From assembly GCA_030652115.1 (NCBI GenBank), contig JAUSBK010000010.1, positions 307,118 through 371,117 on the forward strand: 64,000 bases of DNA, written 5' to 3'. Below are positions 55,360-64,000 of this stretch, in pieces. Position 1 is the stretch's first letter; each line of letters opens with the position of its first letter. The notes under the pieces were generated by a model, which saw only the letters and a program-made list of their open reading frames with translations, was not told the origin of the DNA and ran no database searches. Source of the DNA: Coriobacteriia bacterium (GTDB lineage: Bacteria > Actinomycetota > Coriobacteriia > Anaerosomatales > Anaerosomataceae). Position numbers and translations under genes: made by a program.

Positions 55360-55682
55360 GCGCGGCCGCGCTGTGGGCGGTCATCGCAGGCATGGCGCTC
55401 GCGAACTTCGCGATCCGCTTCCCCTCGCTCGCCATCCTCTCCCGCGCCGAACTTCCGGGCTGGCTGAGACGCTGGCTCTCCTTCATCCCTGTGTCGGCGA
55501 TGGCGACGCTCGTGGTGGGCGGCGTCCTGCGGCCCAACGGCGAATGGCTGCCGCCTCTGACGAGCCCGTACTTGTGGGCATCGCTCATCACCGGCCTCGT
55601 CTACTGGCGGTTCAGGAGCTTCCTCGGCGCCACCCTCGCCGGCGTCATCGCGTTTGTGGCGCTGCGCGCTGCCCTCGGGTAG
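55356..55682 (+). CDS. azlD: AzlD family transport protein, small subunit
   Basis: Protein of 108 residues, four helices. It starts at the ATG overlapping the azlC stop and shows ANFAIRFPSLAILSR and LSFIPVSAMATLVVGGVL, both typical for AzlD. Small partner of AzlC. Confidence 0.9.
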   Translation: MSAAALWAVIAGMALANFAIRFPSLAILSRAELPGWLRRWLSFIPVSAMATLVVGGVLRPNGEWLPPLTSPYLWASLITGLVYWRFRSFLGATLAGVIAFVALRAALG

Positions 55683-55718
55683 ACTCCCTGCGTGAGACCA
55701 CACTCCCCGGGAGGCCCC

Positions 55719-57014
55719 ATGTCGCTCGTTCACCCGTTCCGCGCCAGGATGTACCGTCACGATTCCGGCGCTGATCTCAGTACGCTGACGGCGCCTCCGT
55801 ACGACGTGGTCACCCCCGAGCGCCGCGCCGAACTGCTCTCCGCCGAGCCGCACAACGTGGTCGCGCTCGAGCTACCTGAGGGCCCGCTCGACTCGAGCCT
55901 GCCTGGCAACCGCTACGAGACGGGCCGGGCGCTGTGGCAGTCGTGGTACGAGGAGGGCGTCCTCGTGGACGACGATTCGCCCGCGATCTACGTCGTGGAG
56001 CAGTCCTGGGAGTACGAAGGCCGCCACATCCGCCGGCGTGGGTTCGTCGCCGCTGTCCGCCTGCACCCGTTCGCCGATGGCGTGATCCTCCCCCACGAGC
56101 GCACGCTGCCCAAGGCGCTTTCCGACCGCCTCGATCTCACGCGCTCCACCGCAGCGAACCTGAGCCAGGTCTTCGGCCTGTTCTCCGACCCTGCTGGCGA
56201 GACCGACGGCATCTTCGATGCTCACATCACCACGGACCCGATGTTCACCGCGACCGATGCCGAAGGGGTGTTGAGCAAGGTCTGGGCGATCCGCGACGCC
56301 GGCACCATCGACGCGGTAGCCGGAATCATCGGCGAGCGCCCCGTCTTCATCGCCGATGGTCATCACCGATACACGACCGCACTCGCATACCGCGACGAGC
56401 GACATGCGGCCGACGCGGCGCTCGGCCACCCCACACCCGCCGATGCCGCATACGACTTCGTCATGATGACGCTCGTGAACATGGACGATTCCGAGCTGGT
56501 CGTGCTCCCAACCCATCGACTCGCGCGGGCAGATGGTCCGTTCGACGCTGTCTCGTTCTGGGAAGCCATGGCGAGCACCTTCGACCTCCTGGAGCCGCCC
56601 TCGCCCGTCCCCGCCTCGGTCGGCGACACCGGGCGCACGACGTTTCTCGTTCGGACCGCCGACGGCACCACACGCATCGCCTCGCTTCGCGCGGATGTCG
56701 ATCCGGCATGCGTCATCACTGCCGATCGCTCAGACGAGTGGAAGCGCCTCGATGTCACCGTGCTCCAGGAGTTGGTGCTCAAACCACTCTTCGGCATCGA
56801 TCCCGACCAGCCCGCTACGCTTGAGCGCCTCGGATTCGCCAAGGATGCGCACGAGGCTCTGCAAGTCGAGCATGCCGATGCCGCCTTCGTCGTCGCACCG
56901 ACCAGGATGGACCAGCTCCGGGCGGTGGCGCTCGCGGGTGATACGATGCCGCAGAAGTCCACGTACTTCTACCCGAAGCTGCTCTCCGGGCTGCTCTTCC
57001 GCTCGCTCGCCTAA
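55719..57014 (+). CDS. DUF1015 family protein
   Basis: Protein of 431 residues. Blocks typical of DUF1015: LTAPPYDVVTPERRAEL, YVVEQSWEYEG, GVILPHERTLPKA, FIADGHHRYTTALAYRDE, and the final TYFYPKLLSGLLFRSL. GGGAGG precedes ATG 55719. The family is widespread in anaerobes, often next to serine or D-3-phosphoglycerate genes; its activity is unknown to me. Its stop overlaps by 4 bases the stop of the convergent glycosylase gene. Confidence 0.9.
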   Translation: MSLVHPFRARMYRHDSGADLSTLTAPPYDVVTPERRAELLSAEPHNVVALELPEGPLDSSLPGNRYETGRALWQSWYEEGVLVDDDSPAIYVVEQSWEYEGRHIRRRGFVAAVRLHPFADGVILPHERTLPKALSDRLDLTRSTAANLSQVFGLFSDPAGETDGIFDAHITTDPMFTATDAEGVLSKVWAIRDAGTIDAVAGIIGERPVFIADGHHRYTTALAYRDERHAADAALGHPTPADAAYDFVMMTLVNMDDSELVVLPTHRLARADGPFDAVSFWEAMASTFDLLEPPSPVPASVGDTGRTTFLVRTADGTTRIASLRADVDPACVITADRSDEWKRLDVTVLQELVLKPLFGIDPDQPATLERLGFAKDAHEALQVEHADAAFVVAPTRMDQLRAVALAGDTMPQKSTYFYPKLLSGLLFRSLA

Positions 57015-57790
57015 GCCCGACGACCTCCCACACCGGGAGCATTGCGCTCCACGAGCTTCGGGCAATCCGGCGACAGGCGGCACGCTTCACACCGCGGTTC
57101 CCGGGGGCGACACCAGTCCCGGCCGACCAGCCACGCTGCGAGATCGAGTGAACCTGGCGCTTCGGGACACGCACGCTGGGCGGCTGCGCGTATCGCGGCA
57201 GGCGTATCCTCGGCGGCCAGACCGCTGCGCAGGAACACGCGCCTCACATGGACGTCGTACGCTACCGAACCGCACTCGGCCCCTTCGAGATGCACGCCGA
57301 AATAGCGCATGAGAAGCTCAACGGCCATCGCTGCCTTCTTCTCGCCGATCCCGTCGAACTCGAGTAGGCGTCGAGTCACCTCCAGCACGTGCGTCCCCGG
57401 CTCCCAGATCGCCACCGCGCTGCCGCCGTAGTCGCGCAGCACGCGCGCGGCTGCGGCGCAGACCCACACCGGAAGCGTGTGGACGAAGCGGTGGAGTGCG
57501 GGCGGTGCGGCGATCGCGGCGGCAACGGGCCCGGGCTCGGCCGCCAGTCGGCTCAGATCGAAGTGACCGAGCCGCTCGGCCAGTACGTAGGGCGCAGCCC
57601 ATGCGCGCTCGGCGGGAACACCCTGCGTAAACAGGACGCCGATCAGGAACGCCTCGGGACAACGCTTCACGAACGCGTCCGCTTCGGGCAGAACAGTGAA
57701 GGCGCCGCCCGTCTGCGCGGCGCCTGCCGCTGCGAGCTCGTCGCTGAAGAGGCGCAGCGCCCGCGCGACATCCACGCCGCGGTGGGCCAT
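57011..57790 (-). CDS. Nth-like HhH-GPD DNA glycosylase with 4Fe-4S loop
   Basis: Protein of 259 residues. The HhH motif is FDGIGEKKAAM with Lys at the catalytic position of endonuclease III; the catalytic Asp lies in AYDVHVRRVFLRSG. The C-terminal cluster loop is CRPREPRCEACRLSPDC (C-x6-C-x2-C-x5-C). The N-terminal part (about 1-70) diverges from Nth (TQGVPAERAWAAP in place of LSAQTTD). Base-excision repair is expected; the lesion range is unknown. Its ATG shares one base with the stop of the Cys-rich gene upstream. Confidence 0.82.
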   Translation of the reverse strand: MAHRGVDVARALRLFSDELAAAGAAQTGGAFTVLPEADAFVKRCPEAFLIGVLFTQGVPAERAWAAPYVLAERLGHFDLSRLAAEPGPVAAAIAAPPALHRFVHTLPVWVCAAAARVLRDYGGSAVAIWEPGTHVLEVTRRLLEFDGIGEKKAAMAVELLMRYFGVHLEGAECGSVAYDVHVRRVFLRSGLAAEDTPAAIRAAAQRACPEAPGSLDLAAWLVGRDWCRPREPRCEACRLSPDCPKLVERNAPGVGGRRA

Positions 57791-58026
57791 CAGAGGCGCG
57801 GCCCGTTCGACAGGAAGAAGACGCACCGCGTGCACGTCTCCTTGGCAGCCGCGCTGAAGTCGATCTCCGGGTTGAAGACGAGCATCGGATCCCCGGTGAC
57901 CTGATGCGTCGGCCGGTCGCAGGCGGCGTAGTGACAGCCAAGCGGGCACTGCTCGTCGGGGTCGATCGCGTGCGGGCACCGCCCGCGCATCTCCTCATCG
58001 CACCCACGCTGAGACCAACACGCCAC
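57790..58026 (-). CDS. Small Cys-rich protein coupled to the glycosylase gene
   Basis: Protein of 78 residues with ten Cys: CWSQRGC, CPH, CPLGCHYAAC, and CTRCVFFLSNGP near the end. The pattern suggests one or two metal centres. I chose GTG 58026 because AAGGAGG lies eight bases upstream; an ATG at 58044 has no SD. The stop TGA shares its last base with the glycosylase ATG (TGATG), so the two are translationally coupled. A TACAAT box lies at 58070-58075. A role in Fe-S supply to the glycosylase is speculation. Confidence 0.68.
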   Translation of the reverse strand: MACWSQRGCDEEMRGRCPHAIDPDEQCPLGCHYAACDRPTHQVTGDPMLVFNPEIDFSAAAKETCTRCVFFLSNGPRL

Positions 58027-58201
58027 TGAACCTGCCTCCTTCATATCGCAGCCACGCACGCAGGCTGCTATTGTATCCGGATAGCGCCTTCCGCCGAAGC
58101 CCCGACCAGCGATTCAGCGGCGCTTCGTGTCGTCCGTCCGCACCAGGACGGCGCACCGTCCGTACTGTCCGTGGATCGCTTTCGTACCCGAAGGTGAGCT
58201 G

Positions 58202-59284
58202 ATGAGCATTCCCGCCCTCGACCACTACGCCACGATCATCGCAGGCGCCGGCCCGGCCGGCGTTCTCGCAGCACTCCACGCCGCCGAGCGAGGTCCAGTC
58301 CTGCTGGTGGAGTCGGGTGCGCTGCCGCGCAACAAGAGTTGCGGTGGCATGCTCCACGAGCTGTCGATCGAGACCCTCCGACCCTACGGCGAGGTGCCCG
58401 AGAGCATCGTCAGCACGCCTCGGACGATCAACTTCCGCTACCACGACTGGGACCGCGGGATCCGCAAGGTCACCGCGCTTGAATTCCTCAACGTCAGCCG
58501 CGCCGGCTTCGACGAATGGCTTCTCGGGCTGCTGCCCGACAACGTCGAGGTGGCCCCCAAGACGACTCTGGCCGGGTTCCAGCAGTCCGCCGAGCGAGTC
58601 TCGGTCACACTGGCTGACGGAGAAGAGCGCACGACCGCGACCGCCGACCTGCTCATCGGCGCTGACGGAGCGCGCTCGCAGGTCCGCCGCATCCTCGGCA
58701 TCCGGGAATCGGCCAGCTACGTGACGCTCCAGGACTTCATCACGATCTCGGCCCCGATCGAGCCGTACTTCGATTGCATCTACATGCGTGACATCGGCGA
58801 CGAATTCGCGTACGCGTACGTCGTACCGAAGGGCGACGTCGCGCTGATCGGCTCCGTCTTCTACCCCAAGACGAAGCGACCCTGGGAGAAGCAGGACCGC
58901 GTGGTCTCGCTCCTGCGGGAGCGGATTCCGCAGCTTGGCGAGAAGGTGCACCGTGAGTCGGCCGCCGCGCTCTTCCTGCGCTCCCCGGACGACATACTGC
59001 CGGGCCACGGGCGAGTGCTGCTTGCCGGTGAAGCGGGCGGGTTCATGTCGCCGTCGTCAGGCGAAGGCATCTCGTACGCGCTGCGCACCGGCCGGGACGC
59101 CGGCCGAGCCGCGGCAGGAGATCCCGCTGCCGCTCTCGACCGCTACCTCGAGCTCACCGCCCCGATCCGCAGCGACATCCGCCGCCGCTTCCGCTGGCTA
59201 CCGTTCATGGAGTCGCGCGCGGGCAAATACCTCGCCGGCTTCGTTCCTGCGCCCATCGTGAGCAGAGTGACCGAGGGCCTCTAA
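58202..59284 (+). CDS. Geranylgeranyl-reductase-family FAD oxidoreductase
   Basis: Protein of 360 residues. The FAD-binding GAGPAGVLAALHAA block is at the N-terminus, KSCGGMLHE follows (the conserved Cys region of this family), ADLLIGADGARSQVRR in the middle, and the second FAD block GEAGGFMSPSSGEGISYALRTG in part. Family members reduce isoprenoid chains of lipids, quinones or chlorophyll. A menaquinone or lipid substrate is possible, not shown. GGTGAG precedes the ATG. Convergent with dcd, 20 bases between the stops. Confidence 0.85.
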   Translation: MSIPALDHYATIIAGAGPAGVLAALHAAERGPVLLVESGALPRNKSCGGMLHELSIETLRPYGEVPESIVSTPRTINFRYHDWDRGIRKVTALEFLNVSRAGFDEWLLGLLPDNVEVAPKTTLAGFQQSAERVSVTLADGEERTTATADLLIGADGARSQVRRILGIRESASYVTLQDFITISAPIEPYFDCIYMRDIGDEFAYAYVVPKGDVALIGSVFYPKTKRPWEKQDRVVSLLRERIPQLGEKVHRESAAALFLRSPDDILPGHGRVLLAGEAGGFMSPSSGEGISYALRTGRDAGRAAAGDPAAALDRYLELTAPIRSDIRRRFRWLPFMESRAGKYLAGFVPAPIVSRVTEGL

Positions 59285-59304
59285 GCGACTCTCGCAAACG
59301 CCGG

Positions 59305-59868
59305 TTATCGGCGACCCTTGTAGGAGCGGCTCGGCGTCGGTTCGACCTGCCCCTGATACTTGCTGCCGAGGCCGGGCGTGCCGTAGGGGCGGTCCACGGG
59401 CGTCGTCATGCGCATGAACGAGATCTGCCCGATAGCCATACCGGGAGTCAGCACGATCGGGAGATTCGCGACGTTCGACAACTCGAGCGTGAGCGTCCCG
59501 TTCCACCCCGGATCGATATAGCCTGCGGTCGAGTGGATGAGCAGCCCGAGGCGGCCGAGCGACGACTTGCCCTCGAGCCGCGCGACGATGTCGCTCGGCA
59601 GGGTCACCTTCTCGACCGTCGCACCCAGCACGAACTCACCGGGGTGCAGGACGAACGGTTCTTCCACCGACGCCTCGACGAGGTCCATCAACCCGCGCTG
59701 CTCCACCGACGGATCGATGTACGGGTACCTCGAGTTACGGAACACCTGGAACTGCGTACCGAGATGCAGGTCGATGCTCGAAGGCTGGATGTCCGCAGAA
59801 TCGCACGGATCGACCACGATCCGGCCAACGGCCATCTCCTCGATTATGGAGCGATCACTGAGCACCAT
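59305..59868 (-). CDS. dcd: dCTP deaminase, probably bifunctional (dCTP to dUMP)
   Basis: Protein of 187 residues. Catalytic block KSSLGRLGLLIHSTAGYIDP, then WNGTLTLELSNVANLPI and GSKYQGQVEPTPSRS. These match the bifunctional deaminase/diphosphatase of Mycobacterium rather than the E. coli enzyme, so dUMP may be made directly. It follows nrdJ by 9 bases, and both serve dNTP supply. Confidence 0.92.
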   Translation of the reverse strand: MVLSDRSIIEEMAVGRIVVDPCDSADIQPSSIDLHLGTQFQVFRNSRYPYIDPSVEQRGLMDLVEASVEEPFVLHPGEFVLGATVEKVTLPSDIVARLEGKSSLGRLGLLIHSTAGYIDPGWNGTLTLELSNVANLPIVLTPGMAIGQISFMRMTTPVDRPYGTPGLGSKYQGQVEPTPSRSYKGRR

Positions 59869-59877
59869 CGCGTCGGC

Positions 59878-62154
59878 CTATGCGCACTTGCTGAAGCCAC
59901 ACGCACGGCATACCGCGCAACCGCTCTCGTGCTCGAGTGCGCCACCGCACTCGGGGCATGCGCCCGCGAGGTTGACGAGTTCGTCGGTGTTCTTCGAGAC
60001 CATCGTGGACGCGGTCCCGGTCTCCATCCACTCAAGGTAGTGCTCCATCGCGATGCCCACCGCGTCCGCGCACGAGAGCACCTTGCCGCCCTGCGCCCAC
60101 GCGGGGCTGGGGCACCGGATGCCACGGAGGTGCTTCAGGATCGCCTGCGGATCGACACCGGCGCGCAGGGAGACCGAGATCATCCGCGAGAGCGCCTCGG
60201 ACTGGCTTGCCGCACATCCGCCGGACTTGCCCATTTGTGTGAAGACCTCGCACAGACCCTGCTCGTCCGAGTTGATGGTTACGTAGAGGTTGCCGCAGCC
60301 CGTCTGGATCTTCTCGGTCCTGCCCATCGTCACCGAGGGGCGCGGACGAGGCTCGATCTCACCGTGGCGCGCAGGCTCTGCTGCGGCGCCGGCCTTCCCC
60401 GTCTTGCCCGTGGAGAGGACCTGGTTCTCCTTGCTGCCGTCGCGGTAGATGGTGACACCCTTCACGCCCAGTTCGTGCGCGAGGTCGTACACGTGACGCA
60501 CGTCCTCGACCGTAGCCTCATTGCTGAAGTTGACGGTCTTCGACACTGCGTTGTCGGTCGACTTCTGGAACGCCGCCTGCATGCGAACATGCCACTCCGG
60601 CGCTACTTCGTGTGCAGTCACGAACACGCGCTGGATGTCGGCGGGCACGCCCTCGACGCCGGCAACCGAGCCGTGCTCGGCGATGAGCGCCATCAGGTCA
60701 CGGCTGTAGAAGCCCTGCTTGAGGGCGAGGTCCTCGAACAGCGGGTTCACCTCGATGAGCCGATCGTTGTCCATAACCGTGCGGACGTACGAGACAGCGA
60801 ACAGCGGCTCGATGCCCGAGGAGCAGTTGGCGATGATCGAAAGGGTGCCCGTGGGGGCGATGGTCGTGACCGTAGCGTTCCGGAGACGGATGCCCTCGGG
60901 AGTGTCGTAGACCGAGCCCTCCCAGTTCGGGAACACCCCACGCTCCTCGGCCAGCTTCATCGACGCCTGGCGCGACTCGGCCAGGATGAATCCCATGATC
61001 TTCTCACCAAGTGCAACGGCTTCCTCGGAGTCATAGCCGATGCCTATCATGATCAGCATGTCGGCCCAACCCATGACGCCTAGGCCGATCTTGCGGTTGC
61101 CGTGCACGAGCTCGGCGATCTTCGGCAGTGGATACTCATTGACTTCGATGACGTCGTCGAGGAAGCGCACGCCCCGATGCACCACGTCCGCGAGGCGGTC
61201 CCAGTCGAGGTCCGGGCCGGACTCGGTGTATCGGACCATCTTCGAGAGATTGACCGAGCCGAGGTTGCACGCCTCGTACGGGAGTAGCGGCTGCTCCCCG
61301 CACGGGTTAGTGGACTCGATCTCGCCAAGCGCCGGCGTGGGGTTCTCGCGGTTCATACGGTCGATGAAGATGATCCCGGGATCTCCCGTGGCCCACGCCA
61401 TCTCCACGATGAGTTCATAGACCTCCCGCGCATCAAACTGGCCTGCGGGCTGACCGTCGCGCGGATTGCGCAGGTCGTACGGCGCGCCCGCGGCGACCGC
61501 GTCCATGAAGTCCTCCGTGAGCGCGACGGATATGTTGAAGTTCTGGAAGTCGCCGTCGAGCTTGCACTTGATGAAGTCCATGATGTCCGGGTGGTCGACC
61601 CGGAGGACGCCCATGTTGGCGCCCCTGCGCGTTCCGCCCTGCTTGACGGCCTCAGTGGCCTGGTTGAACACCCGCATGAAGGAGATCGGTCCGCTGCTCA
61701 CGCCCTGCGTTGAGCGCACCTGATCGCCAGCCGGGCGCAGCCGCGAGAACGAAAAGCCGGTTCCACCACCCGACTTGTGGATGATCGCGGTGTCGCGAAC
61801 AGCGCCGAAGATCGAATCCATCGAATCCGCCACCGGCAGGACGAAGCAGGCCGACAGCTGCTGGAGCTCGCGACCTGCGTTCATCAGCGTGGGGGAGTTC
61901 GGCAGGAACTCAAGGGAGGTCATCAGATCATAGTAGTCGCGGGCGGTCTCTGCGACCTGCTCCGGTGTCGCGCCGAACCTGGCCTCAGCCGACGCGATGT
62001 TCTCCGCCACACGAATGAACATGTCCGAGGGACGCTCGATCGGTTGCCCGTCGTCGTCCTTCTGCAGGTACCGCTTCTGCAGGACCTTCACGCTGTTCGG
62101 CGACAGCGTCTCATCGATGGTCCTGGAGTACGTGGCAGTGTCCTGCTCGGGCAT
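59878..62154 (-). CDS. nrdJ: Adenosylcobalamin-dependent ribonucleotide reductase
   Basis: Class II RNR of 758 residues. Core blocks: [25 protein letters not shown], the catalytic-site [18 protein letters not shown], and the [15 protein letters not shown] block. A C-terminal Cys-rich tail ([17 protein letters not shown] and CGFSKC) carries the zinc ribbon and swinging thiols. ATG 62154 has GAGGAGGAG upstream. It makes dNTPs with or without oxygen using B12. Upstream are a good promoter and two NrdR boxes; no cobalamin riboswitch was found. Confidence 0.96.
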   Translation of the reverse strand: MPEQDTATYSRTIDETLSPNSVKVLQKRYLQKDDDGQPIERPSDMFIRVAENIASAEARFGATPEQVAETARDYYDLMTSLEFLPNSPTLMNAGRELQQLSACFVLPVADSMDSIFGAVRDTAIIHKSGGGTGFSFSRLRPAGDQVRSTQGVSSGPISFMRVFNQATEAVKQGGTRRGANMGVLRVDHPDIMDFIKCKLDGDFQNFNISVALTEDFMDAVAAGAPYDLRNPRDGQPAGQFDAREVYELIVEMAWATGDPGIIFIDRMNRENPTPALGEIESTNPCGEQPLLPYEACNLGSVNLSKMVRYTESGPDLDWDRLADVVHRGVRFLDDVIEVNEYPLPKIAELVHGNRKIGLGVMGWADMLIMIGIGYDSEEAVALGEKIMGFILAESRQASMKLAEERGVFPNWEGSVYDTPEGIRLRNATVTTIAPTGTLSIIANCSSGIEPLFAVSYVRTVMDNDRLIEVNPLFEDLALKQGFYSRDLMALIAEHGSVAGVEGVPADIQRVFVTAHEVAPEWHVRMQAAFQKSTDNAVSKTVNFSNEATVEDVRHVYDLAHELGVKGVTIYRDGSKENQVLSTGKTGKAGAAAEPARHGEIEPRPRPSVTMGRTEKIQTGCGNLYVTINSDEQGLCEVFTQMGKSGGCAASQSEALSRMISVSLRAGVDPQAILKHLRGIRCPSPAWAQGGKVLSCADAVGIAMEHYLEWMETGTASTMVSKNTDELVNLAGACPECGGALEHESGCAVCRACGFSKCA

Positions 62155-62214
62155 TGTGGCTCCTCCTCGCGGTGTGAACATGAACGGCCACCGCGTCCCC
62201 TCGGACCCCCGGTG

Positions 62215-62230
62215 ACACAAGATGTTGCGA
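62215..62230. promoter_or_regulatory. NrdR box 1
   Basis: The sequence ACACAAGATGTTGCGA agrees with the 16-bp palindromic NrdR box (ACAC-A/T-A...GTGT) at 13 or so positions. It lies downstream of the nrdJ -10 box, 31 bases (three helical turns) from box 2. Confidence 0.7.
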
Positions 62231-62236
62231 TTTCAC

Positions 62237-62265
62237 AGTCTACCGCCGCTAGATATGGGGTGCAA
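62237..62265 (-). promoter_or_regulatory. nrdJ promoter
   Basis: Minus strand TTGCAC (-35, 62265-62260), 17-base spacer, TAGACT (-10, 62242-62237). NrdR box 2 fills the spacer, so repressor binding would compete with RNA polymerase. Confidence 0.72.
62246..62261. promoter_or_regulatory. NrdR box 2
   Basis: CCGCTAGATATGGGGT matches the NrdR consensus at about 11 of 16 positions, including the central TAGAT/AT core. It lies between the -35 and -10 elements, 31 bases from box 1. Tandem boxes at this spacing are the hallmark of NrdR-controlled RNR genes. Confidence 0.68.
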
Positions 62266-62358
62266 TCATCGCCTGACGAACGGTAGTGCCGAACGACCGG
62301 GCGGTAGCCAAGGACGGTGCTGCGGCACAAGCACACTGACGAGCGCGCGCCGCAAACA

Positions 62359-62387
62359 CGAAACGCCGCCCATCGGGCGGCGTTTCG
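62359..62387 (-). terminator. Terminator hairpin after the NifU-domain gene
   Basis: A perfect 13-bp stem (CGAAACGCCGCCC) with a 3-base loop, 25 bases after the stop of the NifU-domain gene on the minus strand, followed by TGTTTG. It isolates the nrdJ promoter from transcription coming from the right. Confidence 0.85.
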
Positions 62388-62412
62388 TTGGACACCCCGT
62401 GATCGGGCGAGG

Positions 62413-62634
62413 CTATACGGCCTCGACCCGCACGACCTCCGGGATTTCGTCTTTCAGTACGCGCTCGACACCGTTGGCCAGCGTGAGCTGCGACATCGGG
62501 CAGCCACGGCAGGCGCCCTGGAGCGCAACCTTGACCACACCGTCATCCGTGACTTCGACAAGCTCGACGTCGCCACCGTCGGCCTGAAGGGCCGGCCTGA
62601 TCTTGTCGAGTGCCGCCTGTACGCGTTCTCTCAC
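62413..62634 (-). CDS. NifU C-terminal-domain (Nfu) Fe-S scaffold protein
   Basis: Protein of 73 residues consisting only of the Nfu domain: IRPALQADGGDVELVEV, then GACRGCPMSQLTLANGVE with the CxxC that holds the cluster. It carries 4Fe-4S clusters to apo-proteins. GTG 62634 has AAGGAGAG upstream. It lies downstream of the rRNA genes; about 190 bases between it and 5S show no further gene. Confidence 0.93.
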   Translation of the reverse strand: MRERVQAALDKIRPALQADGGDVELVEVTDDGVVKVALQGACRGCPMSQLTLANGVERVLKDEIPEVVRVEAV

Positions 62635-62815
62635 AAGTGCTCTCCTTCCGAATCGTCCGGCGAGAAGCCGGGACGCTCGTGCTCCTGCGCACACGGGGAA
62701 GAACCCCCGCTCGTGCCACATCCGGGCACAGGCGCGATTCTAGCAGAAGGCGTGCCGTTCCCGCCTCTCGGCCGGAACCGCGCCGCGCGAGCGTCACCGC
62801 CCTGCGAAAACGACA

Positions 62816-62835
62816 GAGCCGTCGGATGTGTTCAG
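62816..62835. repeat. Left arm of 20-bp inverted repeat around 5S rRNA
   Basis: GAGCCGTCGGATGTGTTCAG is the exact reverse complement of 62940-62959. The arms enclose the 5S gene, so the precursor would fold a 20-bp processing stem whose inner end is the 5S terminal helix. Confidence 0.85.
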
Positions 62836-62944
62836 CGACGTCCTACTCTCCCACGGACTACACCGCAGTACCATCGGCGCTGGAGGGCTTAACTTCCGAG
62901 TTCGGAATGGGATCGGGTGTACCCCCTCCGCCAAAGCCACTGAA
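62831..62944 (-). rRNA. rrf: 5S ribosomal RNA
   Basis: Minus-strand product of about 114-117 nt, with the conserved CCCGATCCCATTCCGAACTC and GTGGGAGAGTAGG blocks and pairing ends TTCAG/CTGAA. Ends are approximate by a few bases. It follows 23S by about 117 bases. Confidence 0.95.
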
Positions 62945-62959
62945 CACATCCGACGGCTC
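62940..62959. repeat. Right arm of 20-bp inverted repeat around 5S rRNA
   Basis: Exact reverse complement of 62816-62835; see that entry. It lies in the 23S-5S spacer and overlaps the 5S 5' end. Confidence 0.85.
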
Positions 62960-63061
62960 ATGACCGTCGAGTGCACGCACTCTTCTGCTTTCAAATACGG
63001 CCTCAGACGGTGCGTCCCGCACCCTGAGAGCTGCATAGCGAGTCGGAAAAGTTGAATAGAA

Positions 63062-64000
<939 letters not shown>

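Noticed and set aside
59533..61083. Plus-strand open frame of 516 codons opposite dcd and nrdJ
   Set aside because: Crosses two convergent-strand genes with clear motifs; no homology features.
62155..62358. Possible cobalamin riboswitch before nrdJ
   Set aside because: The conserved B12-box sequence (GCCACTG) and the usual 200-base fold are absent; a promoter with NrdR boxes explains the region.

Overview
The window is high-GC DNA carrying the 3' half of a 23S rRNA gene and a 5S rRNA gene at its right edge. The gene set suggests an anaerobic or microaerophilic member of the Actinomycetota, most likely the Coriobacteriia/OPB41 side. Pointers are the NrdJ-type B12-dependent ribonucleotide reductase, a neelaredoxin-type superoxide reductase, QueH instead of QueG, a Dcd of the bifunctional mycobacterial type, and the order pdxS-pdxT-yebC-ruvC-ruvA-ruvB. 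This placement is inference; no 16S rRNA is present. Nearly all genes between 1 and 36.2 kb lie on the minus strand, in long overlapping runs (ATGA/GTGA junctions). No IS element, prophage, CRISPR array or tRNA gene was seen.

Layout. 1-6.8 kb: a probable surface-motility or polarity module made of a PilB/GspE-type ATPase, a roadblock/LC7 protein, a DUF4388 protein with a long acidic tail, an Mgl/Ras-like small GTPase, a membrane-anchored Pro/Glu-repeat protein, and the start of a second MshEN protein cut by the window edge. 6.8-19.4 kb: aroE, yqeG-like, a TPR protein with an ABC-2 transporter, mltG, ruvX, alaS, an AI-2E family permease, a SigB-like sigma factor with a degenerate RsbW-like partner, a DUF948-like protein, rarA and a lipoprotein. 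19.5-25.2 kb: a 6S RNA candidate, an O-antigen-ligase/TPR protein, a small membrane protein bracketed by two copies of the aspS 3' end, aspS and hisS. 25.3-34.9 kb: an MBL hydrolase, rel, a RecJ-HIRAN-RecQ fusion, secF, secD and yajC. 35-39.5 kb: the queuosine genes tgt, queA and queH around an ECF sigma/anti-sigma pair. 39.5-44.5 kb: a GDT1-type exporter, folD, an isochorismatase-like hydrolase, superoxide reductase, and an M48-like pseudoprotease with Gly-Gly-Cys repeats. 44.5-49.5 kb: ruvB, ruvA, ruvC behind a LexA-type box, then yebC and pdxTS. 49.6-59.3 kb: DUF3048, lgt, htpX-lemA, a rhomboid, azlCD, DUF1015, an Nth-like glycosylase with a Cys-rich partner, and a geranylgeranyl-reductase-like flavoenzyme. 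59.3-64 kb: dcd and nrdJ behind a promoter with tandem NrdR boxes, a NifU-domain protein, then 5S and 23S rRNA.

The strongest leads for something undescribed are the GTPase/roadblock/DUF4388/PilB module, the RecJ-HIRAN-RecQ fusion, the M48-like protein whose HExxH is gone and which carries a Gly-Gly-Cys insert, the duplicated aspS 3' end that differs only at synonymous positions, and the RsbW-like protein that lost its kinase motifs. Regulatory signals read directly from the DNA include NrdR boxes, a LexA box, a 6S RNA fold, a 20-bp stem around 5S, and three genes with a TAG(A/T)AT box exactly six bases before the ATG, as expected for leaderless mRNAs. No gene-free stretch longer than 300 bases occurs.
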